Shown here piece after piece: positions 11,977 to 22,284 of a stretch of 64,000 nt of DNA (positions within the stretch are counted from its first letter, which is position 1; every line of letters begins with the position of its first letter). A program made the position numbers and the translations under genes. The stretch comes from Pyrrhosoma nymphula (lineage: Eukaryota > Arthropoda > Insecta > Odonata > Coenagrionidae): positions 17,730,192 through 17,794,191 of the forward strand of contig OY754338.1 in assembly GCA_963573305.1 (NCBI GenBank), read 5' to 3'. Under the pieces are notes generated by a model. That model saw only the letters and a program-made list of their open reading frames with translations. It did not search any database and was not told the DNA's origin.

Positions 11977-12870
11977 ATGTACTCGAACCGGTATTTCGCT
12001 CGAGGCTCTCAAAACTCCGAAAAATATAAAATGAATGTTAAATTTTTGGGCCTCCCGTTTCATAATTTCCCCCAACCACATTCACCACCGCCATTTCGCC
12101 TTCCCTTTCGAGAAAGCCAACAAAACTCAAGAGTGTATCCATTTATCATCATTCCCAACCGTCCGTTCGTTTTTCACTTTCTTTCTCCTTCTCTCTCTCA
12201 CTGTGCTCAAAAATTTTGGATACAGTGGTGGAGAAAACAAAAAAGGGAGAGGATGCGAAACGGGTTCTGCGCATGCGCGGTCGCTCGCGCCTCACCAACG
12301 CCGCCCAACGGCTTTCATTCAAACCACCCCCCTTTTTCGTCTCGTCCTTTCTCATTTCGCACCTCTTCTGATTATTTATTATTTTTTTTCGCTCTTCAAC
12401 TTTTTTCTCCCGCATTTTCCCTTCTTTTATTCTTCTTTTTTATCGCGTGTTTCGCATTTCCCTTCATGAAGATCGCTCCACTGAGGTTTCATCCCCATCC
12501 AATGGCGTGCCTTATTTCCTCTCTCCGCAACAGACAGACAAGCAGCAACACAACTTTCTCCGCACGGACATTCTCTGCGCTTCCCGCAAGCTCGACTTTT
12601 CATTACGCAGCTGGAGAGAGGGAATGAATAATTCAGCTCGATGAACCAAATGAATGAGTGAGTGAGTTAGTGAGGGAATGCATGAATGTTTCGCTGTCCG
12701 TGTTCGCGAGTGTGTTTGTGTGACCGTGCAAGTGGTCAAACTCTCGGCAAAAGCTCCTCCCCCTGCACCTCACCCGCTCCCAATTGCGAACGCCACACTC
12801 TCAAGGCATTTTTTCAAACCACTCGTGTTTCCCGCGATTAAACTCGCTTCTGCCACAATAAAAAAATAAT
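11977..12870. other. CpG-richer, pyrimidine-rich block
   Basis: GC-richer than the surroundings, with long T/C-biased runs. ORFs of 216 and 144 codons overlap in different plus frames and another lies opposite. Their F/S/P-rich composition simply follows the pyrimidine bias, so I do not call a gene. The block contains GCGCATGCGC and several CpG words and could be a CpG-type promoter or just old repeat sequence. Confidence 0.4.
12268..12278. promoter_or_regulatory. NRF-1/Ewg-like palindromic motif
   Basis: TGCGCATGCGC matches the consensus palindrome bound by NRF-1 in animals (Erect wing in flies), typically close to CpG-rich promoters. It is a single short match; no TATA or coding exon was recognised next to it. 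Confidence 0.25.
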
Positions 12871-13302
12871 AAACTTATGTAGCCTGCTCATCATTTTCTT
12901 TATGTGCATCGTTGAAATAATCAAGTGATTTAATGATGTGAAACTTGGTAGGATCATTGACATTTCGGACAATAGGTATATTTATAAACTTGTAAAAACT
13001 TTCAAGAATGCATAATAAATATGAAATCTTCTCAACCACTTAAATTTGAACGTTTTCCTAACGTTTTTGGCTTCGTTTTCATCGTATTTTAGTCACGTTA
13101 ATTAATTGGAGAGGTGGGTTCATGCAAATAATGTTTTAAAACATTAGTGCAGATAGTGAAGATCATTTCAACCAATCGGGCTTCAAAAATTTAGTACCTA
13201 GCGTTTTTTTCAGGGTTTCAATAAATATTTTGTTAGTATGTTAAAAAAATGATATGGTGCCAAAGAAGGTAACTTACTTCATTGGGCATATAAAAAGCGA
13301 AC

Positions 13303-13345
13303 ACCGCATTGTATTACGATGCTGAGCATCGTAATACAATGCGGT
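13303..13345. repeat. Perfect 43 bp palindrome
   Basis: Two 21 bp arms (13303-13323 and 13325-13345), fully complementary, separated by one G. The arm begins ACCGCATTGTATT. As DNA it could extrude a cruciform; as RNA it would form a 21 bp hairpin with essentially no loop. Confidence 0.95.
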
Positions 13346-13744
13346 ATGCGGTACAATATCTCAAAGACTAAATGTATGGAAAATAAGTTAATAAAATGCA
13401 TAAATGGTGATCCATATTGGGTACATTGGTAAACACATTGGTTACATTGGTAAATACACACATTACACATGGTAAAATTGCAATGGGATATCGCTGAGTC
13501 CTCAAATTATTAATCAGCATCAACATAAAAAGGGATAAAAAAGTCTTTGACACTCTGAGGGTGATATAAACTAAATTATTAGCTACAGCTGGTTTTATGC
13601 TTTCGTATGTTTTGGCAAGAATCTGTGCAGCATAGCGCAAAATAAAAAAAGTTGCCTATGAATTAAGACTTGATTCTGAGAATAATTAAACGCATTGAAC
13701 CACATACAGAACGTTGATTCTTTGGTATCCGCGGCGTTAGTCGG

Positions 13745-13892
13745 TTGATCTATCCATTGTTTCTGGGTTGTCACTGCGTTAGAATTTTGTTGATGACAGT
13801 TTTGCTGAGGACAGTGGTAGGAATTCCAGCGAAACTGTCATCATCAACAAAGTTCTAAAGCGGTGACAGCCCAGAAACAATGGAGAGATCAA
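13745..13892. repeat. Hairpin made of inverted PLE ribozyme-end sequence
   Basis: Arms at 13745-13806 and 13828-13892, about 85% complementary, around a short centre. The right arm carries GCGAAACTGTC and CCCAGAAACAATGGA, which match the sequence at and after the family B hammerhead (7.1 kb, minus). So the hairpin is built from two opposed copies of a PLE 3' end. Confidence 0.8.
13805..13839 (+). ncRNA. Hammerhead-like core (family B, degenerate)
   Basis: CTGAGGA (13805-13811, fits CUGANGA), a weak TGG/CCA helix, then GAAAC (13831) and TGTC, giving a GUC triplet. It sits at the tip of the long hairpin whose arms form an extended stem I. Stem II lacks the usual first base pair, so activity is doubtful. 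Confidence 0.4.
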
Positions 13893-14216
13893 CACATACA
13901 AAACGTTCACATCATCCGAGAGAATACTTCAATTTTTGCTATAATATGAGTATATTTATAAACATTTAGATTATTTCTATTCACGACCAATTATTATGTT
14001 TAACTTTCAAAAGATAAAGATCCATAAAATTTTAAATTATTATACTTCTCATTACCAACTTTTCACATTTTTATACATGCTTCTACAGGATTCAGACAGA
14101 GTTACCTCTGAATTTATTAGGACAATTACTTTATCAAGGTTTACTTGGTGGTATTCCATCATAACAGGGAGAAAAAGACAACTTTTACAAATACCACTTA
14201 AATTTATTTAAAACTC
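13893..14216. other. Region without recognisable feature
   Basis: AT-rich flank downstream (in minus orientation) of the PLE ribozyme end. The small ORF 13996-14211 shows no domain. Confidence 0.5.
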
Positions 14217-14252
14217 GACCCGGGTTTCGACGTGGGTTCACATCATCATCAG
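14217..14252 (-). ncRNA. Hammerhead ribozyme, PLE family A
   Basis: Minus strand: CTGATGA, then stem II GATGTG/CACGTC (6 bp with one G-T pair, loop AACC), then GAAAC and CCGGGTC. Stem III is the self-complementary CCCGGG with no loop, ending at a GUC cleavage triplet. Such unstable stems III are typical of PLE hammerheads, which are thought to work as dimers. It lies at the 3' end of a PLE whose RT and nuclease are upstream on the same strand. Stem I is weak beyond the first C-G pair. Confidence 0.8.
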
Positions 14253-14275
14253 GCAAAATATAAGAGAAGCGCAAG

Positions 14276-14284
14276 CCTTATATA
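14276..14284 (-). promoter_or_regulatory. TATA-like box upstream of hammerhead A
   Basis: Minus-strand TATATAAGG, 23 nt before the hammerhead core. The same arrangement occurs at 7155-7163 (33 nt) and a degenerate one near 37008, suggesting a conserved promoter in the PLE terminal region. Confidence 0.4.
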
Positions 14285-14304
14285 CATGACATAGCCAAGT
14301 GAAG

Positions 14305-14410
14305 GAGTGGGTGGGGGGGGGGGAGGGGGGAAGGGTTAAGGAAACCGGGAGGAGGGAAGGGGGTTGATTGCGGGTGACGGACTAAGAGGGCAAAGGGCAG
14401 GGGGTTAAAG
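14305..14410 (-). repeat. Poly-pyrimidine (minus) tract in PLE 3'UTR
   Basis: G-rich on the plus strand, with a run of 12 G followed by GGAGGGGGG. On the element strand it is a C-rich tract between the nuclease ORF and the TATA-ribozyme block. Similar C-rich blocks precede the hammerheads at 37.05 and 46.5 kb. Confidence 0.7.
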
Positions 14411-14770
14411 CTTTGAGAATGGGGGAAGAGGCCGGGAACACACATTCATTAACAAGGAATTTATCATAGCCAAGTTGTTTCTTAAAAATCTCCAGCTGTT
14501 CTAAAGCATTCAGCTTTCGCTTGTCATCGGTAAAATGGAGAGGTAACATAGTAAAATCACTTTCATGTCCATGGGTTAAAAGATGTTTGGCGAAGTGACT
14601 TCCGTTAAAATTAAAATTTTTTAAACCTCTTGTATGCTCCGTTTGTCTAATTTTAAAATGTCTACACGTCTGTCCCACTTACAGCATGCACCGCAATCAC
14701 TGCATTCCATTAAATAAACACCACTTTTCTTCTGAGGGCCAATGGGGTCCTTACAGTTCACTAAAGGTTC
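14382..14770 (-). pseudogene. Penelope-like GIY-YIG endonuclease, broken
   Basis: The minus strand encodes KDPIGPQKKSGVYLMECSDCG (GIY motif as GVY) and, after a frameshift near 14680, VGQTCRHFKIRQTEHTRG, with the YIG tyrosine codon replaced by a stop. The catalytic arginine region (CRHFKIR) and the EH pair are preserved. The rest reads FAKHLLTHGHESDF and LEQLEIFKKQLG, typical of PLE nucleases. It follows directly after the RT relic and precedes the C-rich 3'UTR, TATA box and ribozyme. It would nick target DNA for PLE insertion; the frameshift and stop make it inactive. Confidence 0.9.
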
Positions 14771-14771
14771 T

Positions 14772-15332
14772 TCATACTAAATGGAGTTTTGTACGGTCAC
14801 TCGGTATCAATTTTACCACGCGAGAGGAAATCTCCCCGAAATAAGAAATCGAGCACCACATTTTTACGGAGGGTTCTATTTTGTTATACAAACTGGCTAC
14901 GGTTAATTGTATCCTTTTGTTGCGTACAAGTTTGCCTATTAGTGTGGGTGGGTAGCCGTTATTGACTGCAATCTGCTTGACCGTACGGAGTTCTTTATCA
15001 AAGTCAGAGTCATTCAGTGGGATTTTGAAAAGGCGGTTGATGAGGGCATGGAAAGCAGAGAGTTTTTGGTGGTAATCATGTAGGTATGGAATCTGCGGGT
15101 ATGACATGGTCGGTGGATGTGGATTTACGGAATATTGAAAATGTATGCCTCCCTTCTTCTAGGGTGATCGTCAAATCTATGAAATTGATTTATTTGCTAC
15201 GTTCCATCTCGCGAGTAAAAGAAATAGCTGGATGCAAGGTATTAATAAAATTAAAAAGATTATCCAGTTATCTGTCGGTTCCGTTCCATAAAATTAAAAT
15301 GTCGTCCACATACCGAAACCAATAAATAACCC
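14772..15332 (-). pseudogene. Penelope-like reverse transcriptase, partial
   Basis: Minus-strand translation from about 15331 gives VIYWFRYVDDILILWNGTDR, carrying the catalytic YVDD. It continues with NFINTLHPAISFTREMERSK, a stop, then INFIDLTITLEEGRHTFSIF and RKSTSTDHVIPADSIPTW. After a frameshift near 15105 the frame continues with DYHQKLSAFHALINRLFKIPL and AVNNGYPPTLIGKLVRNKR, the conserved PLE thumb region. The N-terminal RT fingers are absent: the copy is 5'-truncated at about 15.33 kb and joined to an inverted piece of itself. Fits the GIY-YIG-bearing Penelope/Poseidon/Neptune-type PLEs. Confidence 0.9.
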
Positions 15333-15433
15333 GCGCTGTAAATGTGTTATCAACATTAAAAAGTTTTTTTAAGACGACATTTTAATTTTATGGAACGGAA
15401 CCGACAGATAACTGGATAATCTTTTTAATTTTA
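15246..15433. repeat. Perfect 61 bp inverted repeat inside PLE
   Basis: 15246-15306 (part of the RT, around YVDD) recurs fully complementary at 15373-15433, with a 66 bp spacer. No mismatches seen, so the inversion is young or arose at insertion. It marks the 5' junction of this PLE copy. Confidence 0.95.
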
Positions 15434-15654
15434 CCTAAAATGAGGTCATAGTCAAATAGTCAAATTAAAAACTATAAAAGAATACAAAAAAGGGAATCAA
15501 AGGAAAGGTTGAGAATAAGGAAGAACATTGTCTTTGCTAGATAACAACTTAATCTCGCGATGGAAACGAAAAAACAAAATCAAGTATCCTAGAGCGCAAT
15601 TAAATGAATGCTTTAAGACTATATTTTCGTGTTTCCACTGCTTATGCTGGTGAT

Positions 15655-15689
15655 AACAGTTTCGTCAGCGTTCTAACTGGCGTCTTCAA
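15655..15689 (-). ncRNA. Degenerate hammerhead (family B-like)
   Basis: Minus strand: TTGAAGA (one change from CUGANGA), CCAG/CTG helix, ACGAAACTGTT with a GUU triplet. The spacing and 3' half are close to the 7.1 kb core. Located about 220 bp upstream of the family A PLE copy. The first-base change would be expected to abolish activity. Confidence 0.45.
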
Positions 15690-15699
15690 TTCACTTTGG

Positions 15700-17028
15700 A
15701 ACCAATAAGAAGACCCCACCTGTTACGTTGTTGGAATTCTTGATAACTCAGCATGCCTGGTGGAAAACCGAGAATATACCCTTCACATTCTGGACCCCAC
15801 TAAAGCCTTCACACAGACACATCATGTAGCATTTTCGAAGCACTTATTCGAGCACCCTTTCAATATTTACAGCTTTATGTACTTTATTTAAGTAACACAT
15901 ATAGATTGCTATATCCCATTTCATTCCAAGACATATGATTATTATTAATATTACGGGCATACAGATTGGTTTTCATTAACTTACATACCAAATCCTGACA
16001 ATTTTCAAATATCTACGAGCCAAAGCATCGGTTTTTGGACGAATAACAATGTTAATGCTCACATTATTTATAACCAATCAAAATAGCTAAGCTATTTGCG
16101 GAGGGAAATATTAAATGGAAGATAAGACAATATCTTAAGAGAAAATATAACAGCATTACTTAAGAAGTCATTAAAATTGAATCACTGATTAAAAAGATAT
16201 GATGACAATAGTGCTTACACCCTGGCAAGTATTCTCTTAACGCAGAGTGATGAGGCACTCATTGGATTGCGAGGGTAACAGATTGAGGCTTAACTTTATT
16301 TTTCAGGAAATAAAAGACAGGTGGCAAGGACTTTTCTTGGACGACCTCCCCTACACTGCACTTCCCCTTGTGTGGCTCCGCGCCTTTCCTCGACACGCCA
16401 CCTCGCCCTTTGTCTACACTCTTGCTCTGCACCACGTCTCCCTTATAAACCTGTTATTTATCACAATTGGCCTCCACCTGCGGGCACGCATACGAGGGGA
16501 TTTAAGGCGTGGAAGAAAGAGGGACCAGTCTCGTTCCCCTGGGGTACTCATTTTTTTGGACACTCATGCACTATTTCCCTCTCTTGGCCACAGCCCCTTT
16601 CCTTCCTTCGCCTCTTCCTTATTACTGCCATCAACACTCCTTCCTCGTCCTCATTGGCTCCCCCTCAAAGTGCGCGCAGTGTTGTGTTTTTGCACCTCCA
16701 GCTTCTTCCGTACTTCGTTGTCTTTTTTTAACCTATAATGTTAATCTTTCAATACGCGACGTATTTTCAACTCATCCTACATATAGCCGTCAACCTACTC
16801 GTACGTACCTACCATCGACGTATCTCATTTAGCCAAATTTCCCAAAGCAATAATTAACCCGCCATTGGTCGCGCTATAAGATTTTCTTTCACACCAAATT
16901 TACACTTATGCTCACTCAGTTATCATGAGCTAGAATAAGTTCCCTTTCCTTCTAGCTGACTTTTTATCTCTTCCTATTGACCGACCGTCTCAAAAAGTAT
17001 AAATGAAGCGTCCGCAGCTGTGTAATGA
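15700..17028. other. Region without recognisable gene
   Basis: AT-rich, then a CT-rich block at 16310-16830 where three overlapping plus-strand ORFs (up to 163 codons) occur. Their L/F/S/P-rich composition tracks base bias and no domain is visible, so they are not called. Confidence 0.5.
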
Positions 17029-17060
17029 CACCTTATAGCCGACGCGTCGGCTACAAGGTG
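17029..17060. repeat. 32 bp near-perfect palindrome
   Basis: CACCTTATAGCCGACG and its complement meet without spacer (one mismatch). It abuts the left end of the inverted repeat listed next. Confidence 0.9.
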
Positions 17061-17453
17061 TGAGACTTTTTCTCATCGCGCGACCAATGACGTTAGTGTT
17101 TTTGTATCACTCAGTTGCGTCACACTTTCGCAACATGCGGTAAAAGTTGATTCATTTCGTGGAGAGTAGATACGTTAATGCAAATTTATGAGTCATGATA
17201 AAGTTTGTCCTCATAAATAAATATTTCTTCTTGAGAATGGTAATTTTCTTCAATAATACCAAATGGAATCATCGCCAGTAAAATTAGCAATGATTACGTA
17301 ATTCTATCCGTAATAGTGTATAAGTGGAATTCATTATTTCTAATGACCATTAAGAGAAATAAATTAAATCCAAATATAGTGTAATATATTGCCAATAAAC
17401 ACTCTATGATAGATAATCAATGGTAAATCTGAGTGTGGGAAAAAGTCTCACAC
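17058..17453. mobile_element. Probable MITE (about 400 bp)
   Basis: Inverted GTGTGAGACTTTTTC at 17058-17072 and 17439-17453, followed outward or inward by CGCG-rich words on both sides (CATCGCGCGACCA and CACGCGACCGCTCGCG). Interior AT-rich, non-coding. Boundaries and target duplication are not clear; the element may extend to about 17485. Confidence 0.5.
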
Positions 17454-17485
17454 GCGACCGCTCGCGTGAGATGTAGCTTAGCGAC

Positions 17486-20400
17486 CACTCCCGGGTTAAT
17501 AAAATATTCCCAGCAAAGTGATGACATAAGAAAAACGAACACCACTCAGAATTTGTAGTATTGACTTAGCATGTCGCAAATAGACTTAGAAAGGTTTGTG
17601 TAGTACACGTGTTAAGCGCAGAAAATACAGACGGAAAACTTGTGACCTATCTATATTCTTTCAATTCTCACAAATATGATCAAAATCCATGAATATACGG
17701 CAGTATGTTAGAACCAATGCATTTTGAGATGCTGTAGAATGTGTACTTTAAAATGATATTTCGTTATTTTTCTACCACTGAAGGATACCAAAAAATAAAT
17801 TCCTTCTTCTTAAGCACATATTCCTACGTAATGAACAATCATCAGCATCTGAATGCTCGATGATATCGATATGGGATTGCACCTTTTGTTGGTAAATAAA
17901 AATATGAATTTATTTTTAAACCTTTTCAGAAATGTTTCACCATAAATAAGCTACGAATTACTTGATAATAATCGAGAGACTATATTAACAAGAAATAGTT
18001 CCACTCAACCAGATAGGAATCTCAGAAAACCCGTGTAGCATACCAGAGGAACTATTTTCTTAATAGAAATTCCAATTATTTTCAGCGGAAACGTAAGCAA
18101 GGTAATGAATTGCAAACCACCCCAACGAGCAATTTCAAGGGAGCGTTACGTTAAAATGGAAATGGAAAGAAGGAGAATAGAAGAATGAAGCAACATGAAA
18201 GAAAAGTGATGATACGGAGAATGTGTTTCACTACACTCATTTTCTCTACCACCTTGCATTGTGATCGAGAAGGTGTGTAATAATGTTTCGATGCCTGCCT
18301 GAAAGAAATACTGTTTTTTCTTTACCTGTCTTGCCTATCTAGTTTAGCATTTGGCCAAGGTAATACAGTGATACACTCAGTACCGTTAAAATGTCTACTC
18401 AGTTTCTGTAACATTCGTAACATATAATGCAGTACATGTATGTGAAAACACCCTCCCTCACTATCTTTAGCTACACAACCATGAGGCAGCATACAGGGCG
18501 TAATGTAGATTACCGATCCAAATTTTTTGACAGAGATTTTGGAATGAACATTTGGTGGCCAATTTCAGAAACAACACGAGATTCTAAAATATTTAGCTCT
18601 AACTTATTAGAAAATCTCCATTATACAATAATTTGCAGGAAAAATCACGAATAAGACATCAACTTTTGGTTCCTAAGTAAAACGTTTTACGAATACAATA
18701 CAAAAATCGAGGACTTTAATTGCGAATTGAGAAAAGCCATAATGGCGCGATAGAAACGAGGCCGAATTCATTAAACTACGTAAATTTTGTGTTCATAAGT
18801 AACTACACAAGTCTTACATCAATAAATCTAACTTTGATTGCAAATGCATGTCACCAAAGAGCAATTGTTGCATACGGTGTTTAAAATAATCACTCGATTG
18901 ATATGGAAATGGTTTATTATATGTACGATACCTTTTAGAGTTATAAGTCATCAACAGATACCATGGTACACTAGCGGACACATTTCGCTTAATGACAAAT
19001 ATAGGGTCCCTTGCCTTCCTAAATTTCGTGTGTGGAGAAGAATCACGACCTCCTCGATGCGACCTTGCTCAGGCTAAAAACCATGTCGGATCTTGGCTGG
19101 GAGGTCTAACAATATCACTGGCAAAAGGAATCGTATACCTGTGGCAGCAGGGAGCCAATGAGAGCTGATCTGCGCTAGGTTACAGACAGGTGGAGTCAGA
19201 ATTTGACTGTGCAGCTGAAGAACTGCGGAGGGCAGGTGTGGCTCGCTAGCCGTGGAACTCCTCGGGGTAGAACACCCAAAAAACAGGTCCCATGGGTTGG
19301 TGTTTACAGTGAACTGATTAAGTCAAAATTAAGAATAATTATAGTACTCACAATGAGACTTTTAATGTGCAAGATTCTAAAGCAATACCTATGCCTGAGA
19401 CTAAACGTTTTGTGCATCTTAATTTAAAAATGCATCACATGCCATGGTGAACATGAGGACAGGGTTTAATATCCCGCTGTAGTAAGGTATCTATGATACA
19501 TTTACGTTAGGGAAATATGCAAAGACCTGTGCTTAAGCGCCTTTTCCTTGCAGTATTTCCTCTGTAAACAGTCACCAATAATAAGAGAAAAGAGAAAGAG
19601 ATAAAAAGGAGAGAGGCAGTGAGTTGACTTGAGAGGAGGCCACCGAGAGAGGACGCCTCGGTCGTATTCCACGACACTCGAGGAAGTGAGCTGTCAAGGG
19701 CAGCGGCAAAAGAAGGGGGGCGTGGGAAAGGAAGGAATGGGGAAGGGGAAAAGGGAAGAGAGGTGAGAATTGCTCGCAAGAAAGTGACACAAAAAGGGAA
19801 AGAGGTACATGAATGAAAAGGAAAAGGCTTTCTTTAATGTATTTCATAGCAGAGAACCCAGAACAGCCAGCCAAGACACTGAAGGGCACTCAGTGACGTG
19901 TAAAATATTATTGTTCCCATTCCCAAATTAACTCACGAGGCCATCTTCCACTAAGGTTATGCTATACAATTATACATTATTTGGAAGGAAACAGACTTCA
20001 CATTTTCATTACCACCTTAAGCAGGATCTTTGTTTTCTTGTCAATTATATTTATTTCAAAACCCTGCGGAAATGCAGCCTCGATGGGCAATGAAAAAAAA
20101 TGTAATTCAAATTTTTGTGATTTACGTACTAAAATATGAAATGCATAGTGCCATAGGTATTGCATCTTACTTGATAACGCTTTTTATCCATTTTATACAT
20201 TCATTATCTTACTGAAGGAACCACGGAACATGCCAAAACCCGTTTAAAAACAATGCCTGCATACACGTCTGATTGTTCATGTGAGTGAGTTCCTTTGCAT
20301 TGGAAAAAGGTATAGGATACGTGTTATGCTACATAATATATGCTTACAACTTGCGTTTGATTGGACACTTTTTTGTTATGGACATAAAGTATGGACCAGA

Positions 20401-22228
20401 AGAAATGATTATCAACTGCAAAGTTTTCGGCAATATTTCTGAAACTCATAGAATATATCAAAAATGCCAATACAGAGACTTTATACATGAATTTTATCTT
20501 TAATGCAAATTTTCCGGACCTAAAATGATACAAGGAATCTATTTATTACGTAAAGATATCTTTTAGTAAACTGTATAATATGCTTGAAATGCATCTGAAT
20601 TGACATGCGAATGTTGAACTCTGATTAGTTAAATGTTTTTGCGTATCATACAGTAAAATTTAACCTACGCTGTTAATTCCAAAAAAATAATATAACGTAA
20701 CAATAAATATTGAATCTAAACACTAATATTAGTTTAAAAGGCAAAGATGCTTGTAGAACGTAAAAAGTGCAAATGCCTTTGCAATTGTTAACCATGCCGA
20801 TTCAAAATAAACAGGCGTATGGTGCATGAGATATGCTGGCCACAGGTATCTTCGAAAAATATACATTTGAGTTCTTTATCAACTCCTTTTGACGTTATTT
20901 CCAGCCTTAGTAAAAAAAATCAGGCCATCGCCGTATTGTTTGCAGTTTTTTCCACCTCTATCGCGGTTACTCTGCGTTTACACAGTGTAAATAATGCAAC
21001 TATTTTAAACATAGAAGGAATGGTCTAAACTGCACTACAATGGCCAGTTAAAAATGTGCCAAACAAAAAAGGGACTCTTGAAACTACATTGTTATCATTC
21101 ATTTCCGATACATTTTCAATGCAAAAAATAAATTTGAAATAAGCCGATTGACCTTTGTTGAAACGCACGCGAAAATCACTTGGTAAAGATGAAGTAGAAG
21201 ATATAGCTTTGTACCTATTTCGCAAAAAAATACTTTAAGCTCTTCATAAAAGCTCATTTATTAACTAATGCACTTTGGGTTCAAGAGGGTGACTCCAGAG
21301 CCCAAGCATTTCAAGTAATTCCTATTATTGTAAGGCTTAATCAGTGGAAAAGTAAAAATTAAACTACTAACTACAATTAATTAATAAACTACAACATTCA
21401 TTGAAGGCTCTCTATGTGTGAATGATAAAAATTCATTCAACTGCTGGCTAAACTTTTAATTCACTCGAAGCCAGTAGTCTTAGGATACAATCATTTAAAA
21501 TAAAGGAATATTATTTATTTGCATTTTTATTTTCTTATTTTGAGCATAACTGTGATGATATTGATAAAATGAGTAAAAAACGCCTTTAGGTGTTGACAAC
21601 AACACTCTCAATAAAGCCATCAAGGGATTTGGAAAGGGGATGTTTCCAATGAAATACGTTGGTATTTAAACATCTTTGGGAAGCAGAATATTGTTTTTCT
21701 TTGTTTACGCCCTCGTCAAATTTTGCCTCACAATCAAGAGACTGTGAAAATGGCCGATCAAATACTATCGGTTTGATATTTTTCTAGTATTTGTTTTGAG
21801 TCGCCTTTATTTATACCCTATCCAGAGTACCGAGAATTTGTTGCCTGGGATGAGAAAGTAAATTAGCAGTTATAGATCGTTCATCTTTTGAATTGTCTCA
21901 GAACTACGAAAAAATGTTTGAAAGATATATACTATATCATGGATGTAAGTCCACTTTGAAGGCAAATATATAAAAATTTAAACGTTATGTTGAAAAGCAT
22001 TAGGTTGTTAAATGTCTGCCTACGTTAAAAATATAACAAACATTTTGTACTGCATGAAAAGTAACGCCAGTGGAGACGAAGGTCTACGTACACTTTCATT
22101 GTTCACTACGTGTTCATTTACCGTTATAGATTTTGTAGGTATTATTATCGTATTAGCGAAAAGGAATGATACACGTAGCTTCTATAATATTCGTAGCATA
22201 GAACGTAGTGCATATAGGTAAAAAAAAT
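17486..22228. other. Long region without recognisable gene
   Basis: AT-rich DNA with short ORFs only. A purine-rich patch (about 19570-19830) produces minus-strand ORFs of 90 and 105 codons that are leucine/serine-rich by composition alone. ORFs at 18427, 20285 and 22012 show no domain. Confidence 0.5.
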
Positions 22229-22284
22229 CACCGTATCCCACACACCCTTGAGTTGGCTAGCAGGGTACCACTTAGATGTAGATG
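22229..22284 (+). mobile_element. LINE 3' terminus, solo
   Basis: A roughly 55 bp scrap with TATCCCACACACCC, GGCTAGCAGGGTACCAC and a terminal TTAGATGTAGATG. This matches the 3' ends of the LINE copies at 4.2, 26.7 and 60.3 kb. It is a heavily 5'-truncated insertion. Confidence 0.75.

Noticed and set aside
11977..12627. 216-codon plus-strand ORF
   Set aside because: F/S/P-rich, overlaps another long plus ORF and a minus ORF in the same pyrimidine-rich block; no domain. Composition explains its length.
16247..16832. Three overlapping plus ORFs of 107-163 codons
   Set aside because: Same CT-rich stretch open in all three frames; no recognisable motif.
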